Source: JAICJR01 sp036494715 (GTDB taxonomy: Bacteria; Actinomycetota; Thermoleophilia; Solirubrobacterales; Thermoleophilaceae). From it: a stretch of 29,993 nucleotides of DNA. The notes under the pieces were generated by a model, which was not told the DNA's origin, ran no database searches, and was given only the letters and a program-made list of their open reading frames with translations. The translations under genes and the position numbers were made by a program. Positions 6,800-13,978 of the stretch are shown here, piece after piece (within the stretch, counting starts at the first letter, position 1; each line of letters starts with the position of its first letter). Location of the stretch: assembly GCA_036494715.1 (NCBI GenBank), contig DASXNY010000067.1, forward strand, positions 1 to 29,993, in the 5' to 3' direction.

Positions 6800-7327
6800 T
6801 TGTCAATCGAGGGAACACACGAGCTCGGGCCCGACAACGCCAGGCTCACCGTGCGCACGGAGCGCACCGGGGCGGTGGCCAAGGCCGGTCACGATCTGCT
6901 GCTGGTGGTGCAGGCCTGGGAGGGCACGCTCGCCCTCGGCGACACGCCCAGCGTGTCGCTCGTCGCCGAATCGAAGACGTTCAAGGTCCTCGAGGGCAGC
7001 GGCGGAGTGCAGGCCCTCGGCGACGACGACAAGGCCAACATCGAGCAGACGATCGACGACGAGGTCCTGCACAAGCGCAAGATCAAGTTCAACTCCACCG
7101 ACGTGCAGGTGGATGGCGATCGCATCACCGTGACGGGCGACCTGCGCATGAACATGAACACCAATCCGGTCACCTTCGATCTCGCGGTGGGCGATGACGG
7201 CAGGGTCAGCGGCAGCGCGGTCGTCAAGCAGAGCGACTGGGGGCTGACCCCCTACACGGCGCTCTTCGGGGCGCTGAAGGTGGCCGACGAGGTGGTCGTC
7301 GGCATCGAGACCGAGCCGCTTTCCTAG
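6800..7327 (+). CDS. YceI-like family protein
   Basis: A 175-aa protein from TTG 6800 (SIEGTHELGPDNARLTVRTERTG...). The pattern GPDNARLTVRT, AKAGHDLLLVV, LHKRKIKFNST and ITVTGDLRMN matches YceI proteins, lipocalin-like barrels that bind isoprenoid or other lipid-like ligands. No signal peptide is present with this start, so it would be cytoplasmic; GTG 6764 would add 12 residues (FFFITEYKLHT) but would overlap the -10. It is divergent from the CoxG-like gene, an isoprenoid/quinone-pocket neighbour, which is suggestive. Its stop overlaps the stop of the convergent CoxL-fragment gene by 4 nt. Confidence 0.82.
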   Translation: MSIEGTHELGPDNARLTVRTERTGAVAKAGHDLLLVVQAWEGTLALGDTPSVSLVAESKTFKVLEGSGGVQALGDDDKANIEQTIDDEVLHKRKIKFNSTDVQVDGDRITVTGDLRMNMNTNPVTFDLAVGDDGRVSGSAVVKQSDWGLTPYTALFGALKVADEVVVGIETEPLS

Positions 7328-7785
7328 CCTCGGTAGACGGCCTGCCCGTCGAGACCGCCCTCGACGCCCGGGGGCAGCGCGCCGGTGCCGTGCGCGTAGA
7401 GCGCGATGTCCTCGATCGTCTTGACCTGTGTCGGGTCACTGCCGTCCCCGTTCACCCAGGCGCCGTTCGACCAGGTGAGCGTTTCCGGCTGCGCTTCGAG
7501 CGCCATGCCCGCCAGGAGCTGCGCCTTGTCGCGGATCTTGCCGCTGGCGCTGACGATCGCGGCGCCCGTCCGGTCCGAGGGTGAGGTGTTGAAGCCGTGG
7601 CCCTCGCCGAAGCGGTCGAGATCCGCGGGCACGACCTTCACGTCGAGCGGTGGCACGCCGAGCTCGTCCGCTACGAGCTTCGCGTAGTCGGCCTCTCTGC
7701 CGTCGGAGTCGGTGGTCAGGCTCAGCACCATCTTGCCCGTCGGATGCACGCGCAGGAAGACTGCTCGGTAAGCCTCGTTAGCCAC
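7324..7785 (-). CDS. Stand-alone CoxL-segment protein (153 aa)
   Basis: From GTG 7785, with AGGAGG 9 nt upstream. The whole protein aligns with residues about 491-634 of the CoxL in this same operon: FLRVHPTGKMVLSLT against DLRVHPSGKAVISIS, LVADELGVPPLDVKV against IVAEELGIPPEDVQV, KIRDKAQLLAGMALEAQPETLTW against KVRDKARQIAATMLETRAEDLAW, and GVEGGLDGQAVY against GMEGGLDAQVIY. The cofactor-facing CoxL motif QGQGHET is replaced by DSDGREAD, and AYRCSFR and GVGESP are absent, so it should not be a catalyst. Its start overlaps the preceding gene by 8 nt, indicating translational coupling rather than decay. Possible roles: assembly chaperone, decoy or structural subunit (inference). Confidence 0.85.
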   Translation of the reverse strand: MANEAYRAVFLRVHPTGKMVLSLTTDSDGREADYAKLVADELGVPPLDVKVVPADLDRFGEGHGFNTSPSDRTGAAIVSASGKIRDKAQLLAGMALEAQPETLTWSNGAWVNGDGSDPTQVKTIEDIALYAHGTGALPPGVEGGLDGQAVYRG

Positions 7786-7972
7786 GGCTCGATTCCTCCT
7801 CATTCGGAATGGTCGGCGGGCTCTCGCCCGCGATGCGCTGGCGCTCCTGATGCGCGGTCAGCGCGTTGTGCTCTTCGAGGTCGCAGAAAGCCGGCTGCGG
7901 CCCGCCGAGCGGGTGCGGCGGCACCGCGGGCCGCTCGCAGCCGGGGTAGATGCAGATCTTCGTGTCGCTCAC
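7778..7972 (-). CDS. Small Cys-rich (zinc-binding-like) protein in cox operon
   Basis: A 64-aa protein from GTG 7972; the start overlaps the coxE stop (GTGA). The first half has three cysteines and two flanking histidines in CIYPGCERPAVPPHPLGG and PAFCDLEEHNAL, compatible with one metal site; the rest is a charged helical tail (HQERQRIAGESPP). Similar CxxxGCxRP...FCxxxxH patterns are common in small actinobacterial proteins of unknown function. Position between coxE and the CoxL-segment gene, with overlaps at both ends, argues for a role in CO dehydrogenase maturation or regulation, but nothing in the sequence shows which. Confidence 0.72.
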   Translation of the reverse strand: MSDTKICIYPGCERPAVPPHPLGGPQPAFCDLEEHNALTAHQERQRIAGESPPTIPNEEESSRG

Positions 7973-9315
7973 TCGTCCGTCACCCAGCCGGGAGTTGTAT
8001 TGCCGCGCGAGGGTCCGTGGCCACTGGGCATAGCTACGGAGCTGCCCTGAACCGGCGTGGCGCTGGCCCAATCCATATCAGGCTCAGATTCTGCGGACTG
8101 CGGACTGTGGACGGTGGACCCGCCAATGGCCTCGACCACCTCCTCAAGCGCCTCAAAGCTATGCCCGCTCACAAACGCGTCGACGAACGGCAGCGCGGCT
8201 GCCATCCCGCCGGTCCGTGGCGCGAACTTGTTCGCGCTCACGCGCGGGTTCACCCACACGATGCGGTGCGCGAGTCGCGACAGGCGCTCCATCTCGCGGG
8301 CCACGAGCTCGGGCTCGCCACGCTCCCAGCCGTCGGAGAGGATCACGACCACCGCGCCGCGCGCCATGCCGCGCCGGCCGTGGCGGTCGTTGAAGGCCTT
8401 GAGCGCGTCGCCGATGCGGGTGCCGCTCGACCAGTCCGGCGCGGCTGCGGCGGCGCGCTGGATCGCGCGCTCGGGATTGCGCGAGGACAGGGCGCGCGTG
8501 AGGCGTGTCAGCCGGGTCGCGAACACAAACGCCTCCGCGTTCGGCCCACTGCCCGCGGCGCAGGTGAGGAACTGCAGGTACGCGCGCGCGTACGGTTCCA
8601 TCGAGCCCGAGATGTCGCACAGCATCACGAGCCGGCGGCGGACGACCCGACGGCGCCTGTGCCGCAGGTGCACCGGGTCGCCGCCGCTGCGCAGGCTGCC
8701 GCGCAAGGTGCGTCGCAGATCGATGCGCGAGCCGTGTCGGCTGTTCACATGGCGGCGCGTGCGGCGCAGCGGAGTGGCCAGCTCGATGTTCGACATCAGC
8801 CGGTAGAGCTGCGCAAGCTCGTGCGGCTCGAGGGCGTCGAAGCTCTTGCTGCCGAGCAGTTCTTCGTCGCTGGCAAGCAACTGCGGTACTTCGAGCTCCG
8901 GAGCGCCGGCATCCGCCTCGCCTGAGCCGATGTGGCGGCGCGGCCCGCCGCCGAGCTCGGCGGGTTGGGGGTCCTGTTGGGTGGCGGGGGGCGGGTGGCG
9001 GGGGGCGGGCTCGGACTTCGTCGCGTCAATCTCAGGCTTGAAGGGTTCGTCGTCGCGGCGCCGGCCGAACACTGCGAAGAACACCGCGTCGAAGGCGTTG
9101 ACCTGCGAGTGGTCTGAGACGAAGACGCCGCGGGCGGTCCAGTACAGGCGGCGCCGGGTGATCGGCTCGACGATGGTGAGGGCCCGGGCGAAGTCGGCCG
9201 AGCGGGCGGGCGTGATCGGCAGCCCGGCGTCATGGAGTCGCCGGCTGAACGAGCCCACGAGCGGCGGCAGGTCGAGCTCGATCGTCTCGACGCCGAAACG
9301 CGGCGTCTCACTCAC
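7969..9315 (-). CDS. coxE: CoxE-type von Willebrand factor A domain protein
   Basis: A 448-aa protein from GTG 9315, overlapping the coxD end by 8 nt. The N-terminal helical part (about 1-110) is followed by a variable Pro-rich linker (PAPRHPPPATQQDPQP), a conserved part (LLGSKSFDALEPHELAQLYRL) and a basic stretch of arginines before the VWA domain. The MIDAS motif DISGS is intact (LVMLCDISGSMEPYARAYL), with a later T in SSGTRIGDAL and D in ILSDGWERG. CoxE works with the MoxR ATPase CoxD in inserting the S-Cu part of the CO dehydrogenase active site. Two heptamer repeats lie inside this gene, one in the linker and one near the C-terminus (HSPQSAESEP). Confidence 0.9.
   Translation of the reverse strand: MSETPRFGVETIELDLPPLVGSFSRRLHDAGLPITPARSADFARALTIVEPITRRRLYWTARGVFVSDHSQVNAFDAVFFAVFGRRRDDEPFKPEIDATKSEPAPRHPPPATQQDPQPAELGGGPRRHIGSGEADAGAPELEVPQLLASDEELLGSKSFDALEPHELAQLYRLMSNIELATPLRRTRRHVNSRHGSRIDLRRTLRGSLRSGGDPVHLRHRRRRVVRRRLVMLCDISGSMEPYARAYLQFLTCAAGSGPNAEAFVFATRLTRLTRALSSRNPERAIQRAAAAAPDWSSGTRIGDALKAFNDRHGRRGMARGAVVVILSDGWERGEPELVAREMERLSRLAHRIVWVNPRVSANKFAPRTGGMAAALPFVDAFVSGHSFEALEEVVEAIGGSTVHSPQSAESEPDMDWASATPVQGSSVAMPSGHGPSRGNTTPGWVTDE
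8091..8118 (+). repeat. Heptamer tandem repeat, CTGCGGA x4 (degenerate)
   Basis: CTGCGGA (8091), CTGCGGA (8098), CTGTGGA (8105), CGGTGGA (8112). It lies inside the 3' part of coxE and encodes the non-conserved tail STVHSPQSAE. The identical unit forms five perfect copies at 28238-28272, 20 kb away. Confidence 0.8.
8979..9009 (+). repeat. Heptamer tandem repeat, GGGTGGC/GGGGGGC x4
   Basis: GGGTGGC (8979), GGGGGGC (8986), GGGTGGC (8993), GGGGGGC (9000), then GGG. It is inside coxE and encodes the Pro-rich linker. Because 7 is not a multiple of 3, the copies are read in rotating frames. The unit is shared with 3827-3857. Confidence 0.8.
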
Positions 9316-10219
9316 CGCTGCGCACGAGCTGGTCGAGGCCGGCCGCGCGGATCACCTCCTGGTCCTCCTCGTACTTGAGCACCGAGCCGAGCGTGCGATC
9401 GACCGTCGCCTCGTCGAGCGATTCGACGCCGAGCAGGTCCAGCGCCTTCAGCCAGTCGATCGCCTCGGCGATGCCCGGCGGCTTCTGAACGTCGCCGTCG
9501 CGCATGCGCGAGACCGCGTCCGCCACCTGCACGGCCAGCGTCGCGGACGCGCCCTTCACGCGGCGGCGCACGATCTCCACCTCGCGCTCGGGCGTGGGGT
9601 AGGGGATCCACTGGTAGAGGCAGCGGCGCTTGACGGCGTCGTGCAGGTCGCGCGTGCGGTTGGACGTCAAGACGATGATCGGCGGGTGCGTGGCGTGGAT
9701 CGTGCCGAGCTCCGGGATCGTTACGCTCGCCTCGGCGAGCAGTTCGAGGAGGAACGCCTCGAAGTCGTCGTCGGCGCGGTCGATCTCGTCCACGAGCAGC
9801 ACCGCCGGGCGTGGGCCCGGGTGCTCGAGCGCGCGCAGCAGCGGCCGCCGGATCAGGTAGTCCGGACCGAACAGCTCCTCCTCGGCCAGCGCCTCCCCGC
9901 TCGACTCGGCGAGCCTGATCGCGAGCAGCTGGCGCGGGTAATTCCACTCGTACAGCGCCTCGGCGGCGTCGATGCCGTCGTAGCACTGGAGCCTGACCAG
10001 TGGGGTGTCCAGAACAAGGGCCAGCGACTTGGCCGCCTCGGTCTTGCCGACGCCCGCCTCGCCCTCGAGCAGCAGCGGCTGCGGCAGCCGCAGGCTGAGG
10101 AACATCGACGTGGCCAGCCCCTCGTCCACGAGGTAGTCGACACTCGCCAGCCGCTGCGCCAGCGTCTCGACGTCCGGAACGAGCCGCCGGATCTCGCCGG
10201 CTGCCTCGTCCACGCTCAC
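9308..10219 (-). CDS. coxD: CoxD-type MoxR AAA+ ATPase
   Basis: A 303-aa protein from GTG 10219; the start codon overlaps the coxL stop (GTGA). Walker A is GEAGVGKTE, Walker B is VLLVDEIDRADDDFEAFLLE, and sensor-1 is LTSNRTRDL. The substrate region LQCYDGIDAAEALYEWNY and the PYPTPEREVEIVRRR lid part match the CoxD/MoxR group. In aerobic CO-oxidising bacteria CoxD, with CoxE, is needed to build the functional Mo-S-Cu centre after apo-CODH assembly. It should be cytoplasmic and act as a hexamer (family knowledge). Confidence 0.93.
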   Translation of the reverse strand: MSVDEAAGEIRRLVPDVETLAQRLASVDYLVDEGLATSMFLSLRLPQPLLLEGEAGVGKTEAAKSLALVLDTPLVRLQCYDGIDAAEALYEWNYPRQLLAIRLAESSGEALAEEELFGPDYLIRRPLLRALEHPGPRPAVLLVDEIDRADDDFEAFLLELLAEASVTIPELGTIHATHPPIIVLTSNRTRDLHDAVKRRCLYQWIPYPTPEREVEIVRRRVKGASATLAVQVADAVSRMRDGDVQKPPGIAEAIDWLKALDLLGVESLDEATVDRTLGSVLKYEEDQEVIRAAGLDQLVRSGE

Positions 10220-12600
10220 TGCGGTGGCTCGGGGCGCCCCTGCATCGCCGCCCACACACGCGCCGGAGTGCAGGGCATGTCGATGTGGTCGACGCCGTGG
10301 GTCTGGTGCAGCGCGTCTATCACGGCATTGACGATGGCAGGTGGCGAGCCGACGTTGGGCGACTCGCCGACGCCCTTGGCGCCCAGCGGATGGTGCGGGC
10401 AGGGCGTCTCGGTGTCGCCGAGCTCGAAGTCGGGGCACTCGAGCGCCGTCGGGATCAGGTAGTCCATAAACGACGAGTTGAGGCAGTTGCCCTCCTCGTC
10501 GAACGTGATGACCTCCATCAGCGCGATGCCGATGCCCTCGGCGAGACCGCCGTGGATCTGGCCCTCGACGACCATCGGGTTGATGCGCACGCCGCAGTCG
10601 TCGACCGCGATGAAGCGCCGGACGGTGACCTGCGCCGTGTCGGGATCGATGTCGACGACGGCGATGTAGGCGCCGTACGGGTAGGTGAGGTTGGGCGGGT
10701 CGTAGATCACCTGGGCGTCGAGGCCGCCTTCCATGCCCTCCGGCATCTGGTCGCCGCTGTAGGCGTACTGCGCGATCTCCTCGATCAGCGCGCCCTTCTC
10801 CGGGTCGCCCTTCACGTACCAGCGGCCCTTCTCCCAGGCGAGGTCCTCGGCCCGCGTCTCGAGCATCGTCGCCGCGATCTGGCGCGCCTTGTCGCGCACC
10901 TTGCGCGACACCACCGCCGCGGCCGCCCCGGACACCGGCGTCGAGCGGCTGCCGTAGGTGCCGAGGCCGTACGGCGAGCGGTCGGTATCGCCGTGGCGCA
11001 CCTGCACGTCCTCCGGCGGGATGCCCAGCTCCTCGGCCACGATCTGCGCGAACGTGGTCTCGTGGCCCTGGCCCTGCGTCTGGGCGCTGATCGAAATCAC
11101 GGCCTTGCCCGAGGGGTGGACGCGCAGGTCGGCGCCGTCGTTCATCGCCAGGCCGAGGATGTCCATGTGCTTGCGCGGCCCGGCGCCGACGCCCTCGGTG
11201 AAGAACGACACACCGATTCCCATCAGCTCGCCGCGCTCGCGCTTCTCCGCCTGCTCGCGGCGCAGGTCGTCGTAGCCGGCGATGTCCATCGCGACCTTCA
11301 TCGTGTCCGCGTAGTTGCCGGAGTCGTAGGTCCAGCCGGTGGTGGTCTCGTAGGGGAACTGCTCGGGCGCGATGAAGCTCTTCATGCGCAGCTCGATCGG
11401 GTCGGCCTTCATCTCGAGCGCGAGCGCATCCACCATCCGCTCGACGAGGTACACGGCCTCGGTGATGCGGAACGAGCAGCGGTACGCCACGCCACCGGGG
11501 GCCTTGTTCGAGTAGATGGCCTTGACCTTCACGTACGCGGCCTCGAGGTCATACGAGCCGCAGACGATGTGGAAGAAGCCCGCCGGGAACTTGGTGGGCT
11601 GGGCGGTCGAGTCGAACGCGCCGTGGTCGGCGATCACGTCGACGCGCAGGCCGGTGATCTTGCCGTCCTTGGAGCACATCTCGGCGCGCATCACGTAGTC
11701 GCGCGCGAAGCCGGTCGAGATCAGGTTCTCGGTGCGGTTCTCCACCCACTTCACCGGCACGCCGGCGACGATCGAGCCTGCGATCGCGCACACGTAGCCG
11801 GGGTAGACCGGCACCTTGTTCCCAAAGCCGCCCCCGATGTCGCCCGTCTGGATGCGGATCATGTGCTCGGCCAGGCCCGCCACGTGCGCGTACACCGTGC
11901 GGTGGGCGTGCGGCGCCTGGTTGCCGTTGTAGATGTTGAGCTGCCCGGTCTGCGGGTTGAAGTCGGCGATCATGCCGCACGTCTCGAGCGGCGCCGGGTG
12001 GCAGCGCGGGTAGATGATGTCGCGCGTGACGATGGTGTCCGCCTCGGCGAAGGCCTTGTCCGTCGCGTCCTCGTCGCCCGCCTCCCAGGTCGGGCTCGCG
12101 AGGTTGTCGCGCTGGCCTGCCTTGTCGTCGCGGATCAGCGGCGCGTCGTCGTCGAGCGCCTTGCGCGCGTTCACGACCGCGGGCAGCGGCTCGTACTCGA
12201 CGTCGATCAGCGACAGCGCGTCGTTCGCCGTGTACTCGTCGGTCGCGATCACGAACGCGACCTCCTGGCCCTGGAAGCGCACCTTGTCGCCCGCAAGCAC
12301 GGCCTGGGTGTCGTAGGAGATCGTCGGCATCCAGGCGAGGCCGAGTGTCTCGAGGTCCTTGGCGGTGACGACCGCGGCCACGCCCGGGTGGGCGAGCGCA
12401 CGCGAGGTGTCGATCGAGACGATCTTCCCGTGCGCGTAGGGGCTGCGCAGCAGCGCGCCGTAGACCATGCCGGGCAGGCGGATGTCGTCGAGGTAGTTGC
12501 CCTTGCCGCGGATGAAGCGCGCGTCCTCCTTGCGCTTCAGGCGCCCGAATCCAATCGGACGCTCCTCGGTCGAGCTCGGAAGGTTCTCGGTCATTGCCAT
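10216..12600 (-). CDS. coxL: Aerobic CO dehydrogenase large subunit, form I
   Basis: A 794-aa molybdenum hydroxylase subunit from ATG 12600 (ATG 12594 also possible). The form I signature AYRCSFR is present at residues 372-378; Cys375 is the ligand expected to hold copper in the Mo-S-Cu cluster. The cofactor motifs GGGFGNK (256-262) and QGQGHET (509-515) are intact, and GVGESP holds Glu746 next to molybdenum. Together these residues distinguish a true CO dehydrogenase from the many form II relatives (AYRGAGR). It converts CO and water to CO2, two protons and two electrons that enter the respiratory chain, using molybdopterin cytosine dinucleotide. It follows coxS by 3 nt. Confidence 0.97.
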   Translation of the reverse strand: MAMTENLPSSTEERPIGFGRLKRKEDARFIRGKGNYLDDIRLPGMVYGALLRSPYAHGKIVSIDTSRALAHPGVAAVVTAKDLETLGLAWMPTISYDTQAVLAGDKVRFQGQEVAFVIATDEYTANDALSLIDVEYEPLPAVVNARKALDDDAPLIRDDKAGQRDNLASPTWEAGDEDATDKAFAEADTIVTRDIIYPRCHPAPLETCGMIADFNPQTGQLNIYNGNQAPHAHRTVYAHVAGLAEHMIRIQTGDIGGGFGNKVPVYPGYVCAIAGSIVAGVPVKWVENRTENLISTGFARDYVMRAEMCSKDGKITGLRVDVIADHGAFDSTAQPTKFPAGFFHIVCGSYDLEAAYVKVKAIYSNKAPGGVAYRCSFRITEAVYLVERMVDALALEMKADPIELRMKSFIAPEQFPYETTTGWTYDSGNYADTMKVAMDIAGYDDLRREQAEKRERGELMGIGVSFFTEGVGAGPRKHMDILGLAMNDGADLRVHPSGKAVISISAQTQGQGHETTFAQIVAEELGIPPEDVQVRHGDTDRSPYGLGTYGSRSTPVSGAAAAVVSRKVRDKARQIAATMLETRAEDLAWEKGRWYVKGDPEKGALIEEIAQYAYSGDQMPEGMEGGLDAQVIYDPPNLTYPYGAYIAVVDIDPDTAQVTVRRFIAVDDCGVRINPMVVEGQIHGGLAEGIGIALMEVITFDEEGNCLNSSFMDYLIPTALECPDFELGDTETPCPHHPLGAKGVGESPNVGSPPAIVNAVIDALHQTHGVDHIDMPCTPARVWAAMQGRPEPPQ

Positions 12601-12603
12601 TGT

Positions 12604-13080
12604 TCAGACCTCCTGCCTGGCGGCTTCGTGCTCGGCCGCCCAGCGAACAGCGGCAACGATGTTTTTGTAACCGGTGCAGCGGCAGATGCCGCCCGAGATC
12701 GCGGTGCGGATCTCCTGCTCGGTCGGGTTGGGGTTCTCGTCGAGCAGTGCGCGCGAGGTCATCAGCATCCCTGGCGTGCAGAAGCCGCACTGAAGCGCGT
12801 GCTTCTCGTGGAAGCCCTGCTGGATCGGGTCGAGCTGCCCGTCCTTCTCGAGCGACTCGACGGTCAGGATCTCGTGGCCCTCGCACATCACGGCGAGCGT
12901 GGTGCACGACTTGATCGCCTTGCCGTCCATCGTCACGACGCAGGCGCCGCAGTTGGAGGTGTCGCAGCCCCAGTGCGTGCCGGTGAGGCCCGGCGTGTCG
13001 CGGATGAAGTGCACGAGCAGCGTGCGCGGCTCGACGTCGCGGGAGACCTGCTCCCCGTTGATGCTGAGCGTGACTTGCAT
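12604..13080 (-). CDS. coxS: Aerobic CO dehydrogenase small (2Fe-2S) subunit
   Basis: A 158-aa protein of standard length. The N-terminal plant-type [2Fe-2S] domain has CDTSNCGACVVTMDG and then SC; the C-terminal four-helix domain has QCGFCTPGM and GGICRCTGYKNI for the second [2Fe-2S] cluster. All eight cysteines are present. The subunit passes electrons from the molybdenum site in CoxL to FAD in CoxM. It begins 4 nt after the coxM stop and ends 3 nt before the coxL start. Confidence 0.97.
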   Translation of the reverse strand: MQVTLSINGEQVSRDVEPRTLLVHFIRDTPGLTGTHWGCDTSNCGACVVTMDGKAIKSCTTLAVMCEGHEILTVESLEKDGQLDPIQQGFHEKHALQCGFCTPGMLMTSRALLDENPNPTEQEIRTAISGGICRCTGYKNIVAAVRWAAEHEAARQEV

Positions 13081-13084
13081 CGGT

Positions 13085-13960
13085 TCAGGCCTCCTGGTTC
13101 AGGGCGCGGGCGGTTGCGCGGCTGAGCGCGCGCTGGGTCAGGACGCCGGCGAGATGGCGCTTGTAGTCGACGGGGCCGCGGCCGTCCGCCATCGGCGCGC
13201 AGTCCTCGGAGGCGATCTGGCCCGCCTGCTCGAACAGCTCCTCGGAGGGAGCCTTACCCTTCAGCAGGTCCTCGGCGCGGGTGAGGTGGATCGTCGTGAG
13301 CCCGACGGCGCTGAGCGCGATGCCTGCGTTGGAGATCGTCGAGCGGTCGATCCAAACCGCCGCCGAGGCGGCCGCGATCGCCCAGTCGCCCGCGCGCCGC
13401 TCGACCTTCTCGTGCGCGCTGCCGGCACCGGGGTAGAGCGGCAGGCGGATCTCGGTGAGCAACTCGCCGTCGCCGACGGCCGTCATGTACGGCCCGAGGT
13501 GGAAGTCATCCATCGACACAGTGCGCTCGCCGCCCGTGCCGCGGATCACCACCTTGGCCTTCAGCGCCGCGCAGACCGCGGACAGGTCCTCGGCCGCGTC
13601 GGCCTGGCAGAGCGAGCCGCCGATCGTGCCGCGGTTGCGCACCACCGGGTCGGCGATCACCTCTTCGGCGTCGCGGAAGACAGGGAAGTGCTCGGCCAGC
13701 AGGTCGGACGTCAGGAGGTCGACATGCCGCGTGAGCGCCCCGATCGCGATCTCGCTGCCCTCGTCGCGGATGAAGGAGAGCTCGGTGAGGTCGTTGATGT
13801 CGATCAGGTGCTCGGGCTGAGCCAGCCGCAGCTTCATCATCGGCAAGAGACTGTGCCCGCCGGCGATGACGCGAGCCTCGGAGCCGATGCGCGCGAGGGA
13901 CGCGATCGCGCCCTCCACGCTCGTCGCGCGCTCATACTCGAAGGACGCGGGGGTCTGCAA
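13085..13960 (-). CDS. coxM: Aerobic CO dehydrogenase medium (FAD) subunit
   Basis: A 291-aa FAD-binding subunit starting at TTG 13960 with GAGAGGAG 6 nt upstream. The two flavin motifs of the family are intact: AGGHSLLPMMKLR (about 35-47) and NRGTIGGSLCQADAAED (about 109-125). It receives electrons from CoxS and gives them to the quinone pool or a carrier. It begins 18 nt after the stop of the last small membrane protein gene, so the membrane cassette and coxMSL are probably on one mRNA. Confidence 0.96.
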   Translation of the reverse strand: MQTPASFEYERATSVEGAIASLARIGSEARVIAGGHSLLPMMKLRLAQPEHLIDINDLTELSFIRDEGSEIAIGALTRHVDLLTSDLLAEHFPVFRDAEEVIADPVVRNRGTIGGSLCQADAAEDLSAVCAALKAKVVIRGTGGERTVSMDDFHLGPYMTAVGDGELLTEIRLPLYPGAGSAHEKVERRAGDWAIAAASAAVWIDRSTISNAGIALSAVGLTTIHLTRAEDLLKGKAPSEELFEQAGQIASEDCAPMADGRGPVDYKRHLAGVLTQRALSRATARALNQEA

Positions 13961-13978
13961 CGTGCGCTCCTCTCGTTT

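Noticed and set aside
10285..13125. A 946-codon plus-strand open frame across the cox region
   Set aside because: It lies antisense to coxL and coxS, which have complete, motif-bearing reading frames. Long antisense frames are expected from strong GC3 bias. Its translation is low-complexity (Arg, Val, His, Asp, Ala) with no domain.
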